The notes under the pieces: generated by a model | Told to the model about the DNA's origin: nothing | What the model saw: only the letters and a program-made list of their open reading frames with translations | The model's database searches: none | Part shown: positions 14,910 through 22,729 of the stretch, in pieces | How the letters are laid out: each line of letters starts with the position of its first letter | Numbering within the stretch: the stretch's first letter is position 1 | Program-made: the position numbers and the translations under genes | Assembly: GCF_003129605.1 (NCBI RefSeq) | Contig: NZ_QBDX01000001.1 | Coordinates: 806,001 to 870,000 of the forward strand | Source: Hyphobacterium indicum | GTDB taxonomy: Bacteria > Pseudomonadota > Alphaproteobacteria > Caulobacterales > Maricaulaceae | Reading direction: 5' to 3' | DNA: 64,000 bases

Positions 14910-16022
14910 ATGGCGGACGCTGCAGAAACAGAAGCCCCGGAAGCCACTGAAGCCGAGGATGCCTCCGGAGACGATCTCTCCGAAGAATGGCAGTCCATGG
15001 TTGGTGAAGAAGGCGGCGACGGACAGCCCGGCGCTGCGCCTGAGCGTATCCTCAACCAGGACGAAATCGACAGCCTTCTGGGCTTTTCGGTCTCGGATGA
15101 GGAAGGCGGCGACAAGTCCGGTATCCGCGCCATCATCAATTCGGCGCTTGTCTCCTATGAACGCCTGCCCATGCTGGAAATCGTTTTTGACCGCCTGGTG
15201 CGGTTGATGACGACCAGCCTGCGTAATTTTACCTCGGACAATGTCGAAGTCAGTCTCGACAACATCTCGTCCATGCGCTTCGGCGACTATCTAAATTCGA
15301 TACCGTTACCGGCCATTCTGTCGGTATTCCGCGCCAAACAGCTGGACAATTACGGCCTGCTGACGGTCGATTCCAATCTGATCTATTCCATCGTCGATGT
15401 CTTGCTCGGCGGCCGCCGCGGCAATAGCGCCATGCGGATTGAAGGCCGGCCCTACACGACGATCGAACGGACACTGGTCCAGCGCATGATCGAAGTGGTG
15501 TTACAGGACGCCAAGTCGGCCTTCGAGCCCCTGACCGAGGTCGATTTTGCGCTCGAACGGATCGAGACAAACCCCCGCTTTGCGGCCATCGCACGTCCGG
15601 CCAATGCCGCCATTCTGGTGAAGCTGCGCGTGGATATGGAAGACCGGGGCGGGCGCATCGAATTGCTATTGCCCTACGCCACGTTGGAGCCCATCCGGAA
15701 AATGCTGTTGCAGCAATTCATGGGTGAGAAGTTTGGACGTGACAATATCTGGGAAAGTCACCTCGCCACGGAACTTTGGTCCACACAGATGGAAGTCTCG
15801 GCGGTTCTGGATGAAATCCGGATGCCATTGGGCAAGGTGATGGACATGAAGGTGGGCGACACTTTTTACCTCGATGCGTCGTCCGACAGCGCCATTGAAC
15901 TGAAGTGCGGATCCGTTCCGCTGACACGGGGACGCATGGGGCGGCTTGGCTACAATGTCGCCGTACGCCTGGATGCTCCGCTGACCTCCCGCGCCAAGAA
16001 AGCATTGTTGAGAAAAGTATGA
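14910..16022 (+). CDS. fliM: Flagellar motor switch protein FliM
   Basis: A 370-residue C-ring protein. An acidic N-terminal extension leads to 'RILNQDEIDSLLGF', normally the export or interaction motif, then the FliM middle domain ('YERLPMLEIVFDRLVRLMTT', 'LPLPAILSVF'-like segment) and a C-terminal SpoA-like domain ('VLDEIRMPLGKVMDMKVGDT'). It binds CheY-P and transmits rotational switching. It overlaps the next gene by 4 nt. Confidence 0.96.
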   Translation: MADAAETEAPEATEAEDASGDDLSEEWQSMVGEEGGDGQPGAAPERILNQDEIDSLLGFSVSDEEGGDKSGIRAIINSALVSYERLPMLEIVFDRLVRLMTTSLRNFTSDNVEVSLDNISSMRFGDYLNSIPLPAILSVFRAKQLDNYGLLTVDSNLIYSIVDVLLGGRRGNSAMRIEGRPYTTIERTLVQRMIEVVLQDAKSAFEPLTEVDFALERIETNPRFAAIARPANAAILVKLRVDMEDRGGRIELLLPYATLEPIRKMLLQQFMGEKFGRDNIWESHLATELWSTQMEVSAVLDEIRMPLGKVMDMKVGDTFYLDASSDSAIELKCGSVPLTRGRMGRLGYNVAVRLDAPLTSRAKKALLRKV

Positions 16023-16408
16023 CCCTTGCCACGCTTGTCTTTGAAGGCGCTGTTGCGCTGCTCGTCCTGATTGCTGCGGTGATGCTGTGGCGCGTGGATG
16101 CACGATTGCGCGCCCTGCGCTCGGGACAGGATGGAATCCGGGCGTCCATCATCGCGCTGGACGAGGCATCCGAACGCGCCCGCGCCAGCCTTGCCGGGCT
16201 TCAGCGGGCGGCTCGTGAAAGCGGTGAATCCTTGGAAGAGAATGTGCGCCGTGCACAAGGCCTGTCGGATGAGCTCCGGCTTCTGGTGGAAGCCGGTGAT
16301 CGTCAGGCCGACTCCATAGCATCGCGTCCAAGCCGCAAAACGATTGCTGAACACTTTCCCGAAGGTGGACGGAAAACCGTCTATACTGATCTGAAGGATG
16401 TACGATAA
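16019..16408 (+). CDS. DUF6468-type small membrane protein of flagellar operon
   Basis: A 129-residue protein beginning at the ATG of an ATGA overlap with the fliM stop. One N-terminal transmembrane helix (about 3-25) is followed by a long amphipathic helix or coiled coil ('RLRALRSGQDGIRASIIALD', 'RARASLAGLQRAARESG'). Proteins of this form follow fliM in many alphaproteobacteria; I recall the label DUF6468. Function unknown; the position suggests a motor or stator accessory at the inner membrane. Confidence 0.75.
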   Translation: MTLATLVFEGAVALLVLIAAVMLWRVDARLRALRSGQDGIRASIIALDEASERARASLAGLQRAARESGESLEENVRRAQGLSDELRLLVEAGDRQADSIASRPSRKTIAEHFPEGGRKTVYTDLKDVR

Positions 16409-16410
16409 TC

Positions 16411-17124
16411 ATGCGTCCGGTTCGTCTTCTCGCAACAGCCGCTGTTTTGGCAGGCGGTCTATTCGTTCTCAAGGCGCTGGAAGTCGGGGTCAGCGCAGCG
16501 GACGCGCTGACGGCATGGAGTCTCTCCGAAGAAGCCGAAACCCCGGCGCAGCAAGACGATACAGGCCTCACCGATGAAACCGCTTCACCTTTGCCGGAAA
16601 ACTCGATCGGTGCTGCACAATGCCCGCCGGTTCAACCCGGTCCGGACCAGTCGAGCCTGTTCGCTGCCAGCGTCGGTCTCAGCCCGTCCCAAGCCGATGT
16701 TCTGACGTCCCTCCGGGAGCGGCGGGATCAGCTTGATGGGCGCGCCCGTGAACTTGATACGCGTGAACAATTGCTGGAAGCCGCAGAAATACGCATCGAC
16801 GAACGTATCGTCGAGTTGCGTGCCCTGCGCGATGATATCGAAACCCTCCTCGGTACACTTTCCGAGGAAGAAGAAGCCGAAATTGCACGTCTGGTGTCGA
16901 TCTACAATAATATGGAAGTGGATGCCGCCGCTGAAAGGCTCGCCGCCCTGGATCCGCAAACTCAGGTTCAGATTGTCACCCGTATGGCCGCCCGCAAGGC
17001 CGGTGAAATCATGGGCGAAATGAATGTCCGCGATGCTGCCAATCTTACCGCATTGATCGCATCGCGCCGTGATGTTCCTGATACAGCAGCCGAGCTGGAG
17101 GCGCGGATTGGCACTGAGGGCTAG
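16411..17124 (+). CDS. MotE / MgtE-N-like flagellar accessory protein
   Basis: A 237-residue protein with an N-terminal signal or anchor helix (about 1-30), a linker, a coiled coil ('LRERRDQLDGRARELDTREQ'), and a C-terminal MgtE-N-like domain ('VSIYNNMEVDAAAERLAALD', 'AARKAGEIMGEMNVRDAANL'). MotE proteins in rhizobia chaperone the periplasmic motor protein MotC. It is too short and hydrophilic to be an Mg2+ channel. It starts 2 nt after the upstream gene and overlaps the next gene's probable start. Confidence 0.75.
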   Translation: MRPVRLLATAAVLAGGLFVLKALEVGVSAADALTAWSLSEEAETPAQQDDTGLTDETASPLPENSIGAAQCPPVQPGPDQSSLFAASVGLSPSQADVLTSLRERRDQLDGRARELDTREQLLEAAEIRIDERIVELRALRDDIETLLGTLSEEEEAEIARLVSIYNNMEVDAAAERLAALDPQTQVQIVTRMAARKAGEIMGEMNVRDAANLTALIASRRDVPDTAAELEARIGTEG

Positions 17125-20100
17125 CCTCCTTTCCAGCCTGACCGGGATTATGGTCTGTGCTTCGGCTTATGCCGCCGAGCCGGTCAGTTTCTCGGTCGAG
17201 CGCATCAGTGGCGTGTCCCGCATTGTCGTGGCCTATCCGGAAGCTTTTTCCGATGAACGCCCGGGCGCAGAGGCTGAAATCGTGGGCGGCCAGGTGCTGG
17301 TCGTTCGCCTGTCGGACGCCATCGAAGGCAGTGCCGGTGAAATCACCAGCCGCCTGGGGGATCTGGTGGCGCTCGCCCGCGTCGATCCCGATGGTAATAC
17401 TCTGCGGCTCGCCTTGCGCAGCGGCACGGTGACGCCGCGAATATCCTCGTCTTATAATCTTGTAGCAATTGACCTGGTGCCGGCAGGGACACAACCGCTC
17501 CCGGATATTGTATCCCCGCGCGAGCAAGCTGAAATCGATGCCGCCGCAGCCGCTGCTGCAGCCCCGCCCCCGCCACCTCCTCCTGCTCTGGATGTCGCGG
17601 TCTCCTTCGGACAGGCAGCAGAATACACCCGTATCGAACTGATCTGGCCGGAAGTCGTGGAATATGAACTGCTTCAGGACGGGGATATCGCCACGGTCGA
17701 GTTTTCAGCACCTGCAAATATGGACTTGGTTGAGTTGCGGACGTCCGACCCTCGTCTGCTGGAAGACATTGAAGGCGAACGCGGTGAAAATGACTACCGT
17801 CTGCGCCTGACCCTCGAAGACGGAGCCACAGCCCGCATCTGGGACGAGGGCGAACGCGTTGTCATCGACCTGCTGGCCGATGGCGTCACAAATCCGACGG
17901 ATGTACTGGCAGCCCTGGCTGCGCTGGCCGATGCACAACCGCCTGAAGAAAATGCGCCCGAATCCCGGCAAAATCCGTCACCGACCGCCGATCCGGATGT
18001 GGCAGAAAATGAATTGGACGAGCCGGAAATCGAACCCGGTCAGACGGTGCCGGTGCCGGACATTGAGGACAATGGTCTCAGCTATACGCCCGTCGAGCGC
18101 GCTGATCCGGTTCCGGCCAGTGGTGTGGTTCAGGCCCGTGTTGTGGAAGCGGACGGAGAGCTCACGGCGTCCTTCGAATGGGCGGCACCGGTCGGAGCGG
18201 CTGTCTTCCGCCGCGGATCTGCCGTCTGGATTGTATTCGATGCAGAAGCGGATTTGAATCTCGATGAGATGGCGCACGGTTCGCGCGGGCACGTCATCGG
18301 CTTCACCGCTGTGGTGGGGCAGGATTTTACGGCCGCCCGGGTCGTTGTACCGGAATCCACACAGGCAGAAGTCTTCAACGAAGGGCCGGTCTGGCGCATC
18401 GTGTTGGCCGAGCGAATTGAATCGCCGCCGCGTCCGATTTCAGTCGAGCGGGATGCCCGGCGGGGTGCGTCTGCCCGCATTCTCGTCACGTTGCAGGAAA
18501 TGGGGCAAACGCTCTGGGTCGATGACCCGGTGGTCGGTGACACGATGGCGGTGATTACCGCTGGTGGTCAGATACAGGGTTCGCCCGGCCGCCGTGATTT
18601 CGTGGGCATGGCGCTTTTGCCCTCCAGCCATGGCGCGGCGATGGAAGTCACTGCCGATGATGTGGTCATGACCACGCAGGGCGAAGTCGTGGTATTTGCC
18701 CGCCCGGAAGGTTTGGCGCTATCGCCGACCTCCGACAGCATTCTGGCGTCCGGACGCCGCAGCCTCGACTCCCCGGCCTTCATGGATTTCGAGCGCTGGC
18801 AGCGCCAGGGCGAATATTGGCCGACATATACAGAACTCTATGCCCAGGCCGCACGCGGAACCACCAGCGACAGGATCACGCTTGCCCGATATATGCTGGC
18901 AAACGGCCTCGCGGCGGAGACACTGGGCATTATTGACGTTGCGATTGATCGTGATCCTGCAATGCAGAGCAATGCGCACGCATTGGCGTTGGCAGGTGTC
19001 GCCAGTCTGATGATGGGCCGGATCGAAGATGCCCGTCTGGCCTTCAATGCGCCGGAGTTGCGCAATGATCCAGGTGTTGCGCCCTGGCAGGCCATGGTGG
19101 CTGCCGAGCGAGGCGAATGGGAAGAGGCCAGCCGGCGGTTTGCGGCGTCGCGCGAGACATTGTTCGATTACGCGCCCGAATGGCAGTCCCGCTTTCGCGT
19201 TATGCATGCTGAAACCGCTCTTGAATTGAATGATTTTGCGTCCGCTACAGAATTGTTGCGGAATCTGGATAGCCAAAATCCCGGTCCGGAAATTGCGGCG
19301 CGAGCCGACTGGCTGGACGCTCGGTTGGCGGCGGCGTCCGGTGACACCGCTTCGGCCTTGCGCCAGCTGGAGGCCCTCTCGTCTTCGGGAATTCCGGAAA
19401 TCCAGGCGCTGGCTTTGCTGGAACTTTACAAGATTCGGATCGAAAACGAGCTCATTTCGCCAACCGAAGCCGTTGAGGGTCTGGAAATGCTCCGCCTGCG
19501 CTGGCGCGGGGACACCATAGAGCTTGAAACCATGAATTTGCTGGGCCGGCTCTATGTCCGGGAAGGGCAGTTCAGTGAGGGCCTGCGGATCATGCAGAAT
19601 GCCCGGGCTGAATTTCCGGAAACTCGCGCAGCCCGCCGTACCGGCCAGGAAATGAGCCGTATTTTCAATACGCTTTTTCTGGATGGTGCCGCGGACCGGA
19701 TGGATCCGATAGAGGCCGTCGCCCTGTTTTATGAACACTCCTACATGACCCCGATTGGTGCAGATGGCGACCGCATGATCCGGCGTCTGGCGGACCGCTT
19801 GGTGGCTTTTGATCTGCTGGAACCGGCAGCGCAGCTTCTGGCTCATCAGGTCAATGAGCGCTTGCGGGAACCGGCCGCCCGCGCCCGTGTCGGCACAGAC
19901 CTCGCCGTGATTTATCTGATGGATCACCGGCCCAGTGAAGCCTTGACGGTGATCCGCTCCACCCGTGTTGCCGGGCTGCCATCGGAACTGGTGGCCGAAC
20001 GCCGTATTCTGGAAGCGCGTGCCTTGTCCGAACTGGGACGGCATGAACATGCGCTGGAATTGATCGAACGCGATACCAGCGAGGAAGCCCGCCGCCTGCG

Positions 20101-20467
20101 CGCCGATGTGGCATGGGCCCAGCGTAACTGGCCGGATGCCGGCCGCCGCATCGAAGCGGCGCTCGGCAATCGCTGGAGTGACCCGCAACCGCTGACAATT
20201 GACGAACAGGCCGATGTCCTGCGGGCCGCCATTGCCTATAATCTGGCGGAAGACCGGTCAGCGATTGATCGCCTGACGACACGTTACGGTGCGCAGATGG
20301 CAACAACCGATCAGGCTGAAGCCTTCGACGTTCTGACCAGCGACACCTCGGCCAGCGGCGATGTCCGGATTGGTGATCTGGCCCGCCAGATTGCCGGAGT
20401 CGACACGCTGGATGCCTTCATGGGCCGCTTCCGTGACCGCTTCTCGGACGACACGGATCCCGCCTAG
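17108..20467 (+). CDS. Large exported TPR protein of the fliL-fliM operon, uncharacterised
   Basis: About 1,119 residues if it starts at the TTG at 17108, which has GGAGG six bases upstream and gives a compact signal peptide ending 'ASAYA-AEP'. An ATG at 17072 is an alternative without a clear ribosome site. The TTG lies inside the previous gene's last codons (17-nt overlap). Order: signal peptide; a beta-rich AMIN-like domain (about 25-140); an Ala8/Pro7 linker (about 145-160); a second and third beta domain (165-260, 325-520); then helical TPR-like repeats from about residue 560 to the end ('RYMLANGLAAETLGIIDVAI', 'MNLLGRLYVREGQFSEGLRI'). It is probably periplasmic. Position implies a flagellar assembly or motor role, but no function is known to me. 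The stop overlaps the convergent fliP stop. Confidence 0.75.
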   Translation: MALRASLLSSLTGIMVCASAYAAEPVSFSVERISGVSRIVVAYPEAFSDERPGAEAEIVGGQVLVVRLSDAIEGSAGEITSRLGDLVALARVDPDGNTLRLALRSGTVTPRISSSYNLVAIDLVPAGTQPLPDIVSPREQAEIDAAAAAAAAPPPPPPPALDVAVSFGQAAEYTRIELIWPEVVEYELLQDGDIATVEFSAPANMDLVELRTSDPRLLEDIEGERGENDYRLRLTLEDGATARIWDEGERVVIDLLADGVTNPTDVLAALAALADAQPPEENAPESRQNPSPTADPDVAENELDEPEIEPGQTVPVPDIEDNGLSYTPVERADPVPASGVVQARVVEADGELTASFEWAAPVGAAVFRRGSAVWIVFDAEADLNLDEMAHGSRGHVIGFTAVVGQDFTAARVVVPESTQAEVFNEGPVWRIVLAERIESPPRPISVERDARRGASARILVTLQEMGQTLWVDDPVVGDTMAVITAGGQIQGSPGRRDFVGMALLPSSHGAAMEVTADDVVMTTQGEVVVFARPEGLALSPTSDSILASGRRSLDSPAFMDFERWQRQGEYWPTYTELYAQAARGTTSDRITLARYMLANGLAAETLGIIDVAIDRDPAMQSNAHALALAGVASLMMGRIEDARLAFNAPELRNDPGVAPWQAMVAAERGEWEEASRRFAASRETLFDYAPEWQSRFRVMHAETALELNDFASATELLRNLDSQNPGPEIAARADWLDARLAAASGDTASALRQLEALSSSGIPEIQALALLELYKIRIENELISPTEAVEGLEMLRLRWRGDTIELETMNLLGRLYVREGQFSEGLRIMQNARAEFPETRAARRTGQEMSRIFNTLFLDGAADRMDPIEAVALFYEHSYMTPIGADGDRMIRRLADRLVAFDLLEPAAQLLAHQVNERLREPAARARVGTDLAVIYLMDHRPSEALTVIRSTRVAGLPSELVAERRILEARALSELGRHEHALELIERDTSEEARRLRADVAWAQRNWPDAGRRIEAALGNRWSDPQPLTIDEQADVLRAAIAYNLAEDRSAIDRLTTRYGAQMATTDQAEAFDVLTSDTSASGDVRIGDLARQIAGVDTLDAFMGRFRDRFSDDTDPA

Positions 20468-21234
20468 CCGGGCGGTGAGATCGTTGCAAAACTCTGGACA
20501 AGACTGCCCGCGACCAGACGCCAGCCATCCACCAGAACAAAGAATATCAGTTTGAAAGGCAGCGAAATCACGATGGGTGGCAGCATCATCATGCCCATCG
20601 ACATCAGAATGGACGCCACCACCAGGTCGATGATCAGGAAGGGAATGAACAGGAGAAAGCCGATTTCGAATGCCCGGCGCAGCTCGGAAATCATGAAAGC
20701 GGGCGCCACAACATGAAACGGCGTTTCCTCGGCGCTGGCCGGCGGATCTCCTGCCATGAAACCGATGAACAGGCCAAGATCATCTTCCCGCGTATGCGCC
20801 AGCATGAAAGTTTTGACCGGTGCGCTGGACCGGTCAAAGGCCTCGGTCAGCTCGATCTCGCCATCCAGGAGCGGGCGGATGCCCTGCTCATAGGACTGAC
20901 TGAAGACGGGCGCCATGATGAATCCGGTCAGGAAAATTGCCAGCGAGATCAGCACCGCATTGGGCGGGCTTTGTTGCAGACCGACCGCCGTCCGTAACAG
21001 TGAAAGCACCACCACGATCCGCACGAAAGACGTTGTCATGATGACAATGGACGGGGCCAGCGACAGTACGGTCAGCAGCGCCATCAATTGCAGGACACGC
21101 TCCGTCAGCGTGCCCTCATCGCCCAGATCCAGCGATATGCCGGGGCCGGCGGGCGCCGCTGCCCAGACCGATCCGCTGACCAGCAGAAACCCGCCGATCA
21201 GTGCGAATATGCCGGCCCAGCGTTTCAGGCTCAT
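20464..21234 (-). CDS. fliP: Flagellar export gate protein FliP
   Basis: A 256-residue inner-membrane protein of the type III export gate. A cleavable signal peptide at 1-26 is typical of FliP. Core motifs: 'APSIVIMTTSFVRIVVVLSL', 'RTAVGLQQSPPNAVLISLAI', and the final helix pair 'FLIIDLVVASILMSMGMMML'. It overlaps fliO by 4 nt and shares a CTAG stop tetranucleotide with the convergent TPR gene. Confidence 0.96.
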   Translation of the reverse strand: MSLKRWAGIFALIGGFLLVSGSVWAAAPAGPGISLDLGDEGTLTERVLQLMALLTVLSLAPSIVIMTTSFVRIVVVLSLLRTAVGLQQSPPNAVLISLAIFLTGFIMAPVFSQSYEQGIRPLLDGEIELTEAFDRSSAPVKTFMLAHTREDDLGLFIGFMAGDPPASAEETPFHVVAPAFMISELRRAFEIGFLLFIPFLIIDLVVASILMSMGMMMLPPIVISLPFKLIFFVLVDGWRLVAGSLVQSFATISPPG

Positions 21235-21533
21235 GGAGTCGGCCTTTCGTCATGGGGCAGCAGCGTTTCGTCCGATGCCCCCAGCAGCAAGGCTTTTTCC
21301 TTGCCATCAATCTCAACGATGACGATTCGGCGCCGCGGGTCGAGCACCAGTGTCTCCACCACCCTCATGCGCCGCTCACGTTTCACGCCTGCAAGCGCCC
21401 CGCGTGAAACGCCAGAAAGGAAGCTGGCCAGCCATCCCTGCCTGGCGCCCAACGCCAGCAGGCCCAGCAGACCCAGAACCACGGCCAGCGCGGCGATGTA
21501 TCGGGCGGCATCGACAACGTCCAAGGTGGGCAA
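21231..21533 (-). CDS. fliO: Flagellar export chaperone FliO
   Basis: A 100-residue protein with one N-terminal transmembrane helix (about 12-30) and a short cytoplasmic domain 'MRVVETLVLDPRRRIVIVEI' followed by 'LLLGASDETLLP', the FliO signature. It helps FliP oligomerise. The start is a TTG at 21531-21533 preceded by AGGAAGGAA. It overlaps fliP by 4 nt. The CtrA box lies only 11 nt upstream, too close to be a normal -35 for this gene. Confidence 0.85.
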   Translation of the reverse strand: MPTLDVVDAARYIAALAVVLGLLGLLALGARQGWLASFLSGVSRGALAGVKRERRMRVVETLVLDPRRRIVIVEIDGKEKALLLGASDETLLPHDERPTP

Positions 21534-21544
21534 TTCCTTCCTGT

Positions 21545-21559
21545 TTAACGCGGCGTTAA
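21545..21559 (+). promoter_or_regulatory. CtrA box between fliO and flgB
   Basis: A perfect TTAA-N7-TTAA. Its distance to flgB (43 nt to the ATG) suits a CtrA-activated promoter with the box near -35 driving flgB-flgC-fliE. Confidence 0.88.
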
Positions 21560-21602
21560 GCGACGCGCTCCAGCTTCTTCCTCAACAGACCGGAGTTAGA
21601 GG

Positions 21603-21980
21603 ATGAGTCTGGATAACGCGCCAACACTGGCAATCTTGCGTGAGTCGATGGCTTTTCACAGTCAGCGGCATGATTTGCTGACGCAGAACATCGCGAACGC
21701 CAATACGCCCGGCTACACGCCACAGGATTTGTCCCGTGCCGATTTCCATCGCGCGCTGCAGGAGCAGCTGCGCAATTCTGCCAGCGTCTCTGCCGCTGAC
21801 CGCCGCTATACGGCGCAGGACCGCCCGGACAGCCAGACAACGGTGAACGGCAATTCCGTGATTCTGGAAGAGCAGATGGTGCGGGCACAGGAAAACCGGA
21901 TGCAATACGAAACCGCGCTGACGCTTTACCAGAAAAGTCTGGGCCTGATGCGCATGGCCGCGCGTCCGGTCGGTGGCTAG
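21603..21980 (+). CDS. flgB: Flagellar proximal rod protein FlgB
   Basis: A 125-residue rod protein. It has 'NIANANTPGYTPQDLSRADF' and the C-terminal 'EEQMVRAQENRMQYETALTL' helix. The start ATG has GGAG seven bases upstream. First gene of flgB-flgC-fliE, behind a perfect CtrA box. Confidence 0.95.
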   Translation: MSLDNAPTLAILRESMAFHSQRHDLLTQNIANANTPGYTPQDLSRADFHRALQEQLRNSASVSAADRRYTAQDRPDSQTTVNGNSVILEEQMVRAQENRMQYETALTLYQKSLGLMRMAARPVGG

Positions 21981-21990
21981 GAGTGAATAG

Positions 21991-22404
21991 ATGACAGATG
22001 CATCTGACGCGCTTTCGGTCGCTGCCGCCGGGCTCAGGGCCCAGTCCGCGCGCATGCGGATTATCGCCGAAAACATTGCCAATGCGAACTCGACTGCGGA
22101 AACGCCGGGCACGGATCCCTACCGGCGGCAGATGCCGGTTTTTGAATCCGAGCTGGATCGCGCCAGCGGTCTGGAAACCGTCCGCATGAGCCGCGCTGCG
22201 CCTGACATGTCGGATTTCCGGCTGGAATACGAGCCGGGTCATCCGGCAGCTGATGAAGAGGGCTATGTCCGCTATCCCAACGTCCAGACACTGATCGAAC
22301 TGATGGATATGCGCGAAGCCCAACGCTCTTACGAAGCCAATCTCAACATGGTGGAATCCAGCAAGCGCATGATGGAGCGCGCGCTGGATCTGCTTCGCCG
22401 CTAG
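21991..22404 (+). CDS. flgC: Flagellar proximal rod protein FlgC
   Basis: A 137-residue rod protein with 'RIIAENIANANSTAETPGTD', 'YVRYPNVQTLIELMDMREAQ' and 'RSYEANLNMVESSKRMMERA', all standard FlgC features. Ten nucleotides separate it from flgB and 11 from fliE, so one transcript is expected. Confidence 0.96.
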   Translation: MTDASDALSVAAAGLRAQSARMRIIAENIANANSTAETPGTDPYRRQMPVFESELDRASGLETVRMSRAAPDMSDFRLEYEPGHPAADEEGYVRYPNVQTLIELMDMREAQRSYEANLNMVESSKRMMERALDLLRR

Positions 22405-22415
22405 GACGCTAGATC

Positions 22416-22727
22416 ATGGCCATGGATATCACAGCCGCGCTGAACGCATATCAACAGGCTGCAGGTGCCGCCGGAACCGCTGCAACCGGACCGGATGCAG
22501 CCGCCGAAGGGCTCAAATTCACCGACATGGTGCAGGGCGCGCTGGAAGCCACCAACACCTCTCTGGTCCAGGCCGAGCAGATGACCGCCAATGCCGCGAC
22601 CGGGCAGGCTGAGCTTGTCGATGTGGTCACGGCGGTAGCTGCGGCCGAGGTCCAGCTCGAAACCGTCATGGCCGTCCGCGACCAGGTCATCCGGGCCTAT
22701 AACGACATCCTGAAAATGCCGATCTAG
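22416..22727 (+). CDS. fliE: Hook-basal body protein FliE
   Basis: A 103-residue small helical protein joining the MS ring to the rod. Signature segments: 'FTDMVQGALEATNTSLVQAE' and 'QLETVMAVRDQVIRAYNDIL'. Last gene of the flgB operon; its stop lies 2 nt from the stop of the convergent DUF885 gene, leaving no room for a terminator. Confidence 0.94.
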   Translation: MAMDITAALNAYQQAAGAAGTAATGPDAAAEGLKFTDMVQGALEATNTSLVQAEQMTANAATGQAELVDVVTAVAAAEVQLETVMAVRDQVIRAYNDILKMPI

Positions 22728-22729
22728 GC

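Noticed and set aside
18719-20188. Long minus-strand frame of 489 codons inside the TPR gene
   Set aside because: It is a compositional shadow of the high-GC plus-strand gene; no start context or domain is seen.
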